A stretch of DNA of 64,000 nucleotides from Kingella negevensis (GTDB lineage: Bacteria; Pseudomonadota; Gammaproteobacteria; Burkholderiales; Neisseriaceae). Where the stretch lies: the NCBI RefSeq assembly GCF_030177895.1, contig NZ_CP123448.1:1302001-1366000 (forward strand). The letters are read 5' to 3'. The notes beneath the pieces are model-generated. The model was not told the DNA's origin. It made no database searches and saw only the letters and a program-made list of their open reading frames with translations. Both the position numbers and the translations under genes were made by a program. Below, piece by piece: positions 42,923-50,365 of this stretch. Each line of letters opens with the position of its first letter. Position 1 is the stretch's first letter.

Positions 42923-44590
42923 CTACCATTTATGCTTGAATAAATACTGCAACAGTCGTACCGATAAATGTTTAGAATCGGCAAAGAATAGGCGTGGATT
43001 GTTTACCAATTTACGCATTTTGCGATTGCTTACGTTGCCGTTCAAAACCAGCGACACGTTTTCTGAAATTTTGATTAATGTGCAGCTGCTGGTCATCGGG
43101 GCAGGCAAGTTGCTTAAACCTGTTTGCACTTGAACGGGACCGATGTTGGCGCTCACAATAGGTTTTATCTTTTCCACTTGCCTGAGATGTATTTCACCTG
43201 TGGCATTCGGTTTGGTTTTCACGGCTGGCGGTTCAACCAATGGAATGATATTCACAGGTTCAAAGATATGGCGCAGATTGAGCAAACCTGAATTGTGAAT
43301 AGAAACGGTGTGTTTTTGCAGCAAAATCGTAATAAATTCTTCAAACAAGTCCAATTCTTTCAGCGACAAAATGCCGTTGAGTTTGTTATCGATTAAATCG
43401 CAAACCAATTGGTCGATTTGCGTGATGCCGTAATCGTGCGTGAAGCCTTTTTTACCATAAAACGCATTGCCGAGCTGAATGGGTTTCAAGCCTTCAAAGG
43501 CAGCTTCCAGCAAACCTTGCGAGTTCAAGCCCAAGATATAAGTGGCTTGGTTGAACAATTGTTTGATTGAGTAATGGTCCACAATCACAATGCGGTTTTG
43601 CAATTCTGGGGTTAGGGTGCTGACGAATTTCATCAACACATCTTTTGTGAGCGATGTGCGGATATTGGTTTTCTTTTCTTCCCATGGGTGGGTTTTCAAC
43701 ACCACGTTAAAGCCTGCTGATGTGAGTTTTACCAGCAATTCTTTGTAAACCTGAATGGTGGAAATGCCTAAATTGCGGTATTCCAACACAGAAAAATCGT
43801 TCACCACTTGCCCGATAATGGCTACGGTTGGGTTGTTTTCATCAAATTCAATTAGTTCGGAATACGCTGGCTGTTGCACATTCTTGTTTTTCATCATCAA
43901 GAACTTGTTAATCGCTTTGGTGCGCTCTTTGTCGTACAAATCGCCTTTTTCCAGTTTTTTCTGATAGCTTTGGTAAACGGCTTTGTGCTTGATGTCGCAA
44001 TTATTGGCAATGCCTGAATAGCGTTCTTCGCAATAATATTCGTTACCTGTGAACAGGCTCTCCATTACTATCACTTTGGTGGGGGTGTATTTGAGCAGGG
44101 AAATCAGTGATTTTTGATAAATCAGGCTGCCTGAAAATACGCAGCAATGTGAAAATTGCTTAAATTCTGCTAGTCGTTTTTTCCAAAAATCCACCCAATA
44201 CCAAGCGGCTGCCATGTTTTGCAGTAATTCGGTGCGATTGCGTTTGTATAATTTTTCAACCACGCCCGCTAACGTGGTGGGATAGGCTTCGTTGTACCAA
44301 GTATCTTTCACAGAAACATATGCCAATAATTCGGCACGACTGGTTTCAAATAAATTGATTTCGTGAATTTTAAATTCAAACAATTCTGCTTGATTTAAAT
44401 GAGACAACACTTCAATTTTTTCACTCAGCAAAGGCAATTTGCTGTCATACACGCCATAAAGGGCAATCCAATCTTTATGGCTGTCTTCAAAATGCACGGT
44501 GGCTTTTTGTTGTTCAACAAATGTGAAGAACGAACCAAAATTTCGTTGGTTAATGTGCAGCGAATCTGCAACCAAAATAGATAACGCCAT
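42923..44590 (-). CDS. Capsule-synthesis-like GT-B protein (unassigned glycosyltransferase)
   Basis: The protein has 555 residues with no signal peptide. I do not recognise a named protein. The middle part (about residues 255-390) has a GT-B/CDP-glycerol-transferase-like pattern: PTVAIIGQVVNDFSVLEYRN, then FNVVLKTHPWEEKK, IVIVDHYSIKQLFNQATYIL and GLNSQGLLEAAFEGLKPIQL, which resembles capsular polysaccharide (KpsS/LipB-like) transferases. The last 100 residues look like a separate small domain. The start ATG overlaps the stop of the upstream GT4 gene by one base. Confidence 0.65.
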   Translation of the reverse strand: MALSILVADSLHINQRNFGSFFTFVEQQKATVHFEDSHKDWIALYGVYDSKLPLLSEKIEVLSHLNQAELFEFKIHEINLFETSRAELLAYVSVKDTWYNEAYPTTLAGVVEKLYKRNRTELLQNMAAAWYWVDFWKKRLAEFKQFSHCCVFSGSLIYQKSLISLLKYTPTKVIVMESLFTGNEYYCEERYSGIANNCDIKHKAVYQSYQKKLEKGDLYDKERTKAINKFLMMKNKNVQQPAYSELIEFDENNPTVAIIGQVVNDFSVLEYRNLGISTIQVYKELLVKLTSAGFNVVLKTHPWEEKKTNIRTSLTKDVLMKFVSTLTPELQNRIVIVDHYSIKQLFNQATYILGLNSQGLLEAAFEGLKPIQLGNAFYGKKGFTHDYGITQIDQLVCDLIDNKLNGILSLKELDLFEEFITILLQKHTVSIHNSGLLNLRHIFEPVNIIPLVEPPAVKTKPNATGEIHLRQVEKIKPIVSANIGPVQVQTGLSNLPAPMTSSCTLIKISENVSLVLNGNVSNRKMRKLVNNPRLFFADSKHLSVRLLQYLFKHKW

Positions 44591-45570
44591 TAAATCTCTC
44601 CCGCAATGATTTTACGGTAAACCGCTAAGTTGCCTTCCACGCTTTGTTGCCAAGTAATCGCCAATTCAGGCAGCGTGTGGGCATTGTCCAAAATAACTTG
44701 AAATTGTGCTGGGTCATCAATACAAATTTCGTGGATTCGTTCCGCGTCCGCATCAGCGTCTAATGTTAAGAACAAGCCGTTTTCGCCATCTTGAATCACG
44801 TCTTTTGGAATGCCGAGTTTGGACGAGAAAATCGGGGTACCTGTTGCCAAAGCTTCTGGAATATTAGCTGGGCCGCCTTCGTGGCTGCTGCACATCAGCA
44901 ACACGTCAATTTCATCATAAAAACTTTGGAACATGCGATAGGGCAAGCGTTCATAGGCTTTGGCTTCGTAGCCGAGTTCACGCATGGCAATTGCACTGAA
45001 TGTGCGGTCTTTGCCAACAAAGATGAAATCAAAATAATCAGGGTCTAGGCGTTTGGCGAGTTCCAGCAAATACGCTTCGCCTTTCACGCGGCGACCATAA
45101 CGGCGTGATGCGATGCCGAATGTGATTTTTTCTTTGTCGCGCGCTTTGGGGTGGTATTGCAACACAGAGTCGTTGTAGCCATGCGGCACAACAAATAACC
45201 TTTCAAGCTGCAAACCTTGTTGAATTAAAACTTCTTTTTGTGAATGATTTAAGCAAACAATACCTGCGGATTCCATATAGCGCGGAATAAAACGAAATTT
45301 GGCATGCCAAGGGTCGGGGTCGTTCAAATCGTGATGAACGGTGCAAACGGAATTGGGAAGCAGTTGCTCTTCCAAATGGGGGCGGTGATAATGATAAACC
45401 GCAGCATTTGGCAACGGTGTTACGCTGACGATATGGTCAAATTCTTCTGAACCAAATTGCGTGAAGTAATCCACAATCGCGGAGAAAATGCCGCTTGCAA
45501 TATCGCGCGACATTACATGATTGATGATTTTTTTGGGTTGTGGGACGCTAGGGGTTTGTTCGGTTTCCAT
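44590..45570 (-). CDS. Family 4 glycosyltransferase
   Basis: The protein has 326 residues. The C-terminal half has the GT4 donor-site pattern: ERLFVVPHGYNDSVL, KITFGIASRRYGRRVKGEAY, FDFIFVGKDRTFSAIAMREL, and the EX7E-like end MCSSHEGGPANIPEALATGT with PIFSSKLGIPKDVIQDGENG. The N-terminus (IINHVMSRDIASGIFSAIVD) is unusual and may bind the acceptor. It is the first gene of the three-gene module (GT4, 555-residue protein, acetyltransferase) that sits between pyrH and frr. Sugar and acceptor are unknown. Confidence 0.85.
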   Translation of the reverse strand: METEQTPSVPQPKKIINHVMSRDIASGIFSAIVDYFTQFGSEEFDHIVSVTPLPNAAVYHYHRPHLEEQLLPNSVCTVHHDLNDPDPWHAKFRFIPRYMESAGIVCLNHSQKEVLIQQGLQLERLFVVPHGYNDSVLQYHPKARDKEKITFGIASRRYGRRVKGEAYLLELAKRLDPDYFDFIFVGKDRTFSAIAMRELGYEAKAYERLPYRMFQSFYDEIDVLLMCSSHEGGPANIPEALATGTPIFSSKLGIPKDVIQDGENGLFLTLDADADAERIHEICIDDPAQFQVILDNAHTLPELAITWQQSVEGNLAVYRKIIAGEI

Positions 45571-45715
45571 GTTGTTTCGCTTAAATCAAATCAAGATGCT
45601 GGGAATTTTTGAAAAATTATAACAGAGATTGGTTTATTTTCAGACTGTGTTTCAGACTAATTTTTCATATTTCAATATAAAAACAATCATGTTGTATTTT
45701 CGCTATTTAAAATAA

Positions 45716-45746
45716 TGCAGCCTGAAAATCACTTTCAGGCTGCATG
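45716..45746 (-). terminator. Inverted-DUS terminator of pyrH
   Basis: ATGCAGCCTGAAAATC pairs with CTTTCAGGCTGCAT immediately after the pyrH stop, so pyrH is probably not co-transcribed with the downstream module. The 110 nt beyond hold no clear promoter. Confidence 0.65.
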
Positions 45747-45751
45747 AATAT

Positions 45752-46468
45752 TTAATTGTGTACCAAAGTACCTTCGTCTTTACCCAGAACCACGTCTTTC
45801 AACGCACCTTCTTTATGGATACTGAACACCACAATATTCAAATGACGTTCTTGGCACAACGTGAACGCTGTTGTATCCATCACTTTCAATTTTTTCTGAA
45901 TCGCTTCATCAAACGTAACCGATTGATAACGTGTTGCAGATGGGTCTTTTTTCGGGTCAGCCGTGTAAACGCCGTCCACGTTTGTCGCTTTCAACATTAC
46001 TTCACAGCACATTTCCGCGCCGCGCAATGCCGCCGCCGTGTCGGTTGTGAAGAATGGATTGCCTGTGCCGCCAGCGAAAATCACAATTTTGCCCTCTTCC
46101 ATATATTGAATGGCTTTCGGACGTGCGTACATTTCCGCCACTTGTTGCATTTGCAATGCCGTTTGCACACGCGCTTTTGCACCTGCGCTTTCAAAAGCGT
46201 CTTTCAATGCCAACGCGTTCATCACAGTCGCCATCATGCCCATGTAATCCGCCGTTGCTCTGTCCATGCTGCCAGCTTGTGAAGACACACCACGGAAAAT
46301 GTTGCCGCCGCCAACCACAATACCTACTTGTACGCCCATGTCCGCAATTTCTTTCACTTGCGCCACAATTTTCATAATCGTTTTGCGGTTGATACCAAAA
46401 GCGTCTTCGCCCATCAAAGATTCGCCTGATAATTTCAACAACACACGTTTATATTTCACATTTTCCAT
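45752..46468 (-). CDS. pyrH: UMP kinase
   Basis: The protein has 238 residues. PyrH phosphorylates UMP to UDP and belongs to the amino-acid kinase fold. It starts [20 protein letters not shown] and has [40 protein letters not shown], and a Thr/Asp block [18 protein letters not shown]. Its usual partner frr is displaced about 3.7 kb downstream by the glycan module. Confidence 0.97.
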   Translation of the reverse strand: MENVKYKRVLLKLSGESLMGEDAFGINRKTIMKIVAQVKEIADMGVQVGIVVGGGNIFRGVSSQAGSMDRATADYMGMMATVMNALALKDAFESAGAKARVQTALQMQQVAEMYARPKAIQYMEEGKIVIFAGGTGNPFFTTDTAAALRGAEMCCEVMLKATNVDGVYTADPKKDPSATRYQSVTFDEAIQKKLKVMDTTAFTLCQERHLNIVVFSIHKEGALKDVVLGKDEGTLVHN

Positions 46469-46595
46469 TATTTTGCCTTTGCTACTGTTGGGTTAATTCG
46501 GGGGCGGATTATACACGTTTTCAGGCTGCCTGAATGATGAAATGCAGCCTGAAAACGTGTACACTTCGCGCCTTTGCAACCGTTTCTCTTTGATT

Positions 46596-48137
46596 ATGAA
46601 TTTACTTTCGGTTTTGGCGCGATTGAGCAGCATGACCATGCTTTCACGCATTATGGGGTTTATCCGCGATGCGATTGTGGCGCGATATTTTGGCGCAGGC
46701 GCGGCGATGGACGCGTTTGTGGTGGCTTTCAGGCTGCCTAATTTATTGCGCCGTATTTTTGCAGAAGGCGCGTTTTCACAAGCATTTGTGCCGATGTTGG
46801 CGGACTACAAACAAAACAAATCGGACGAAGAAACGCGATTATTCGTGCAACACGTGGCAGGTATGCTGACGTTTGCGCTGTTCATCATCACGGCGATTGG
46901 CGTGTTTGCCGCGCCTGCTGTAATTTGGGCAACGGCAAGCGGTTTTGCGAAAGACGGCACGCGCTTTGATATTGCGGTAGCGTTGTTGCCGATTATTTTT
47001 CCATATATTTTGCTGATTTCGCTGTCGTCTTTTGTGGGCAGTATCTTGAATACGTACAATAAATTTTCCATTCCTGCGTTCACGCCTGTGTTGCTGAATG
47101 TATCGTTTATTGTGTTTGCGCTGTTTCTCACGCCGTTTTTCAATCCACCGATTATGGCGATGGCTTGGGCGGTGTTGGTTGGCGGTTTGCTGCAACTGGG
47201 GTTTCAGTTGCCGTGGTTATACAAGCTGGGATTTTTCAGGCTGCCAAAACTGAGTTTTCACGATATGGCAGTAAACCGTGTGATGAAACAGATGATTCCG
47301 TCCATTATCGGCTCTTCCGTGGCGCAGATTTCGCTGGTTATCAATACGACTTTCGCATCTTATTTAGCGGTGGGCAGCGTGTCTTGGCTGTATTATTCTG
47401 ACCGTTTGATTGAGCTGCCTTCGGGCGTGATTGGTGCGGCTTTGGGAACGATTTTGCTGCCGAGTTTGTCCAAACACGCTGCGGCGGATAATGCACAGGA
47501 ATTTTCTGCGTTGCTGGACTGGGGTTTGCGCTTGTGTTTGGTGCTGATTTTGCCTGCGGCGGTGGGGCTGATGGTGGTCGGTTATCCGTTGGTGGCGACG
47601 CTATTTATGTACCGCGAAGTGTCGGTGCATGACGCGCAGATGATTCAGTATGCGTTGATTGCGGCGGCGGTGGGTTTGCCTGCGATGATGATGGTGAAGA
47701 TTTTTGCGCCGGGGTTTTACGCGCGCAAAAATGTGAAAACGCCTGCGAAAATTGCGATTATTTCGCTGGTGTGCACGCAGTTATTTAACTTGGTTTTGGT
47801 GTGGAAAATGCAGCACGTTGGGCTGGCGTTGGCGGTGGCTTTGGGGGCGTGTGTGAACGCTGGGTTGCTGTTTGCGATGTTGCGGATTCATGGGATTTAT
47901 CAGCCGAAAGCTGGGTGGCAGAAGTTTTTGTTGCGCGTGTTTGCAGCATTGGCGGTGATGGCTGGCGGTTTGTGGGCAACGCAATATTTTGCGAACGTGA
48001 ACTGGGCTTCGTTGAGAGGTCATCATCGTGCAGCGATTTTGTTTGGGCTGATTGTGTTGGCAATGGTGTTGTATTTTGGGACGCTGATTGGCTGCGGTAT
48101 GCGTCCGCGTGAGTTTAAGCGTAGTGAAGCGCATTAA
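46596..48137 (+). CDS. murJ: Lipid II flippase MurJ
   Basis: The protein has 513 residues with about 14 transmembrane segments. MurJ moves the peptidoglycan precursor lipid II across the inner membrane. The opening MNLLSVLARLSSMTMLSRIM and GFIRDAIVARYFGAGAAMDA, with the block RLPNLLRRIFAEGAFSQAFV, is diagnostic. I chose the ATG at 46596; the frame is open back to a DUS-derived ATG at 46542. The DUS at 46731 encodes part of FRLPN in the conserved block. Confidence 0.96.
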   Translation: MNLLSVLARLSSMTMLSRIMGFIRDAIVARYFGAGAAMDAFVVAFRLPNLLRRIFAEGAFSQAFVPMLADYKQNKSDEETRLFVQHVAGMLTFALFIITAIGVFAAPAVIWATASGFAKDGTRFDIAVALLPIIFPYILLISLSSFVGSILNTYNKFSIPAFTPVLLNVSFIVFALFLTPFFNPPIMAMAWAVLVGGLLQLGFQLPWLYKLGFFRLPKLSFHDMAVNRVMKQMIPSIIGSSVAQISLVINTTFASYLAVGSVSWLYYSDRLIELPSGVIGAALGTILLPSLSKHAAADNAQEFSALLDWGLRLCLVLILPAAVGLMVVGYPLVATLFMYREVSVHDAQMIQYALIAAAVGLPAMMMVKIFAPGFYARKNVKTPAKIAIISLVCTQLFNLVLVWKMQHVGLALAVALGACVNAGLLFAMLRIHGIYQPKAGWQKFLLRVFAALAVMAGGLWATQYFANVNWASLRGHHRAAILFGLIVLAMVLYFGTLIGCGMRPREFKRSEAH

Positions 48138-48139
48138 GT

Positions 48140-48176
48140 TTTCAGGCTGCGATTAGGTTCGCAGCCTGAATTTTTT
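48140..48176 (+). terminator. Inverted-DUS terminator of murJ
   Basis: TTCAGGCTGCGA and TCGCAGCCTGAA form a stem with a 6-nt loop, followed by TTTTTT. Confidence 0.85.
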
Positions 48177-48292
48177 AATTTTAATTATTAACTAGTAGTA
48201 AAAACTTATTCAATAAAATTGCTATTTATTCATCTTGAGCAAAAATTTATACTGCACTCACTTTAACAAATTATCCAAACAAGGAAAACGAA

Positions 48293-48532
48293 ATGAAAAA
48301 ATTAGCACTTATCGCATTGGCAACTGTTATCTCTACTTCTGCAATGGCTCGCGATATTGACCATTACAACCGTCAAGTACCAGACCACAATGAAATCCCA
48401 GCATTGCAGGCCACTTCAGCAAACCAATCAGCATTCACGCACAAAAACGACGATGCACAAAAATTGGTTTACGTTGGCGAAACAACAAAAGCTAATTTAG
48501 AAGTAAAAGAACGCATGGGCAGCGACCACTAA
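48293..48532 (+). CDS. Small secreted protein of unknown function, copy 2
   Basis: The protein has 79 residues and the same signal peptide as the copy at 40033 (minus). The mature parts differ at only two positions (GEQTKANLVVKE versus GETTKANLEVKE). At the DNA level the first roughly 140 nt are identical, while the 3' third carries mostly synonymous changes, a pattern expected from partial gene conversion. The upstream ~120 nt are also alike, including TTATTCATCTTG and TATACTGCA. A separate terminator follows. Confidence 0.88.
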   Translation: MKKLALIALATVISTSAMARDIDHYNRQVPDHNEIPALQATSANQSAFTHKNDDAQKLVYVGETTKANLEVKERMGSDH

Positions 48533-48555
48533 TAAAAAAATATCAGAAAGTAAGC

Positions 48556-48589
48556 AAAACCAGTTTGATTCAGTCAAACTGGTTTTTTC
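48556..48589 (+). terminator. Rho-independent terminator of small-protein gene copy 2
   Basis: AAAACCAGTTTGA pairs with TCAAACTGGTTTTTT around TTCAG. Unlike copy 1, the terminator is of a different sequence, so the duplication ends near the stop codon. Confidence 0.9.
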
Positions 48590-48593
48590 ACGC

Positions 48594-48630
48594 AAAAAAG
48601 CAGCCTGAAAATCACTTTTCAGGCTGCTTA
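48594..48630. terminator. Inverted-DUS hairpin upstream of the DUF4198 gene end
   Basis: AAAAAAGCAGCCTGAAAAT pairs with TTTTCAGGCTGCTTA. It can serve the convergent DUF4198 gene. Confidence 0.65.
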
Positions 48631-48676
48631 AACGTTTACCGGCAACTGGAAACGTTCGCTCCCCTATAATTATTCA

Positions 48677-49477
48677 TTAATGATGACTATGCCCCACTTG
48701 GAAAGTCAAAGTCGTGTAATTTGCAATTTTTTGACAAACTTTTTGGTCTGGATAATCTGATTTGTGTTCCACATTCGCTTTCCAGAAACCTTGTCGCAAC
48801 GGAATGATGGAAACTGTGCCATCATCAGCCGTAGTGTCTGAAAACGCTTGAGCTTCCACTTTGTGCGTTTTACTGCGGTCGCTGTTATCAAAACCGTCAA
48901 AAGTGGCGGTTAAGGTTACGTTTGGCAACGGTTCGCCATTGAGCAACACTTTCACTTTAAACGGTTCGCCAACGTGAATATTGGCTGGATTGTCTAGCGG
49001 CACAATTTCCAACATTTGCCCCACTTGTTTGGTAATCACAGCCGTGTCCGCGCTGTCATGCCCCACGTTCACAATATTTTTGCCGTACATACGTGTTTGT
49101 TCGCAGTATGTCGCGTCTTTCATTTGCTCCATGCTTTCACGTTTCCAGCCTGAAGCGTTTTTTGACCAGAATGTTGGCTGATATTCCGCCACAACTAAAT
49201 AGCTGCCCTCAGCCACAGGCTTTGCACTTTGATATTGATAATTGTGCATGCCTTTTTGTAGCAAATTTTGTTTGCCTTTTTCCGTAATCAGTTGTAACGG
49301 TTTAAAGATATTCAAGCGTTCTTTAGCGATTGGCTCAAATTCTGGAAATTCGCCGTAGCCCAATTCCGCTTTTAGAATTTCGCCGCCGTGCGTGTGGTCG
49401 GTAGAAACCCAAACGCGGTGTGCTTGTGCAGAAAAAGTCGCCGCGCACAATAATACTGCCAACAATGTTTTTTTCAT
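48677..49477 (-). CDS. DUF4198 periplasmic protein, probably metal-related
   Basis: The protein has 266 residues. A signal peptide (MKKTLLAVLLCAATFSAQA) is followed by HRVWVSTDHTHGGEILKAEL, so the mature protein begins with a histidine and soon has two more; the C-terminus ends VGHSHH. DUF4198 proteins occur near nickel, cobalt and zinc transport genes and are thought to bind or escort metals. An Ig-like C-terminal domain (about 175-260) starts HVGEPFKVKVLLNGEPLPNV. AGGGAG precedes the start, and a Zur-like operator lies 34 nt upstream, so zinc-starvation control is likely. Confidence 0.82.
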   Translation of the reverse strand: MKKTLLAVLLCAATFSAQAHRVWVSTDHTHGGEILKAELGYGEFPEFEPIAKERLNIFKPLQLITEKGKQNLLQKGMHNYQYQSAKPVAEGSYLVVAEYQPTFWSKNASGWKRESMEQMKDATYCEQTRMYGKNIVNVGHDSADTAVITKQVGQMLEIVPLDNPANIHVGEPFKVKVLLNGEPLPNVTLTATFDGFDNSDRSKTHKVEAQAFSDTTADDGTVSIIPLRQGFWKANVEHKSDYPDQKVCQKIANYTTLTFQVGHSHH

Positions 49478-49510
49478 GTTTTAAAATCTCCCTTGCTATT
49501 AGGGTTGCTA

Positions 49511-49525
49511 TGTTATGGTGTAACA
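49511..49525. promoter_or_regulatory. Zur-like operator upstream of the DUF4198 gene
   Basis: TGTTATGGTGTAACA matches the meningococcal Zur element TGTTATDNHATAACA, as I remember it from the literature, at 14 of 15 positions. It is part of a longer dyad TATGTTA...TAACATA and lies 34 nt before the start codon, where a repressor would block the promoter. Confidence 0.6.
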
Positions 49526-49590
49526 TAAATTTTGTAAAGTGATTTTTACATTCTGTATAAAATTAAAATTGCACTATTTTATTTTGAATT

Positions 49591-49697
49591 TATAGTGAAT
49601 TCACTTCAAACTAGTACAGCGTTACCAACGCCCTTATGTACCACGCGTACACGACGGGCGTTGTCGCCTTGTCCTAATTTGAATTGAATCCACTATA
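49591..49697. mobile_element. Correia-like repeat element (MITE), copy 2
   Basis: About 107 bp. The ends TATAGTGAATTCACTTCAAA and its inverse ATTGAATCCACTATA, and the interior CAAGGCGACAACGCCCG (here inverted), match copy 1 at 24958. The end GTGGATTNAATT resembles Neisseria Correia ends closely. Confidence 0.85.
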
Positions 49698-49757
49698 CTA
49701 TATTATGAAATGATACAAGCCAAAAAATGGTCGTTAGCCATGCAACCCATTTAACTC

Positions 49758-49795
49758 ACAAAAAAAAGGCTACCTAAAAAAGTAGCCTGAAAATC
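49758..49795. terminator. Hairpin of the GGCTACCT type
   Basis: AAAAAGGCTACCTAAAAAAG + TAGCCTGAAAA form a stem AGGCTAC/GTAGCCT. The sequence resembles a decayed inverted DUS pair of the Eikenella-like type. The 180 nt around it (49698-49879) hold only a seven-codon frame ATGTCAATGAAAAAACAG at 49814 with a good AAAGGA in front, probably a gene remnant. Confidence 0.5.
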
Positions 49796-49879
49796 TTGAT
49801 AAAGGAAAGAAATATGTCAATGAAAAAACAGTAAGGAAATTATACACTAAATTTACATAAGCATACGAATATTTAATAT

Positions 49880-50089
49880 TTAATGTTTCACTGTAATTGA
49901 TGAAACAACAGAAGTTGCCGTATTCGCAGCAAGGCTGGCTTTCAGATAAGAGCTAGCCAAATCAGCACAACTGCCGCAGCAAGTTGCCACACCCAGCTGA
50001 TTTTTTAAATCCGTTAATGATGATGCACCTGCGGCTACAGCCTCTTGAATTTTGCGGTCAGAAATCGCGTTACAAATGCAAACAAACAT
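49880..50089 (-). CDS. bfd: Bacterioferritin-associated ferredoxin
   Basis: The protein has 69 residues. Bfd is a [2Fe-2S] ferredoxin that reduces iron in bacterioferritin to release it. The four cysteine ligands are in MFVCICNAI and VATCCGSCADL (C-X-C ... C-X2-C pattern). I chose the ATG at 50089, with AAGGA 7 nt upstream. The C-terminal 20 residues are Ala/Thr/Ser/Val-rich. bfr genes are not adjacent. Fur-like boxes lie upstream. Confidence 0.93.
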   Translation of the reverse strand: MFVCICNAISDRKIQEAVAAGASSLTDLKNQLGVATCCGSCADLASSYLKASLAANTATSVVSSITVKH

Positions 50090-50110
50090 GATGTGTTCCT
50101 TGTTCAAATA

Positions 50111-50159
50111 TTATTGAGAATTAGTATTGATACGATTCCGAATGATAATAGCATTCATT
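50111..50159. promoter_or_regulatory. Putative Fur-binding region upstream of bfd
   Basis: Two AT-rich stretches resemble Fur boxes: ATTGAGAATTAGTATTGATA and AATGATAATAGCATTCATT, the second close to the GATAAT-x-ATTATC-type dyad. Bfd is commonly iron-repressed, so this is plausible. Confidence 0.5.
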
Positions 50160-50266
50160 TAAGTTTGCAATAAGAATTTGCGCCGTTTCCCCAGCCGTAA
50201 AAATCGCCTACAATTCAACCCTATTTTTCAGGCTGCAAATATCATAAAACGCAGCCTGAAAATCCC

Positions 50267-50333
50267 GTAGGGTGGATTCAACCCACCAAAATTTTCATCT
50301 ATTCAACAAATTGGTGGGTAGAACCCACCCTAC
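50267..50333. repeat. Inverted-repeat element with GTAGGGTGG ends
   Basis: 67 bp. The left part GTAGGGTGGATTCAACCCAC and the right part GTGGGTAGAACCCACCCTAC are each hairpins and mutually inverse. It belongs to the same loose family as 12243 and 18847. Confidence 0.7.
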
Positions 50334-50365
50334 AGATAACCGCAGCCTGAAAGTCCCCACAAAAA

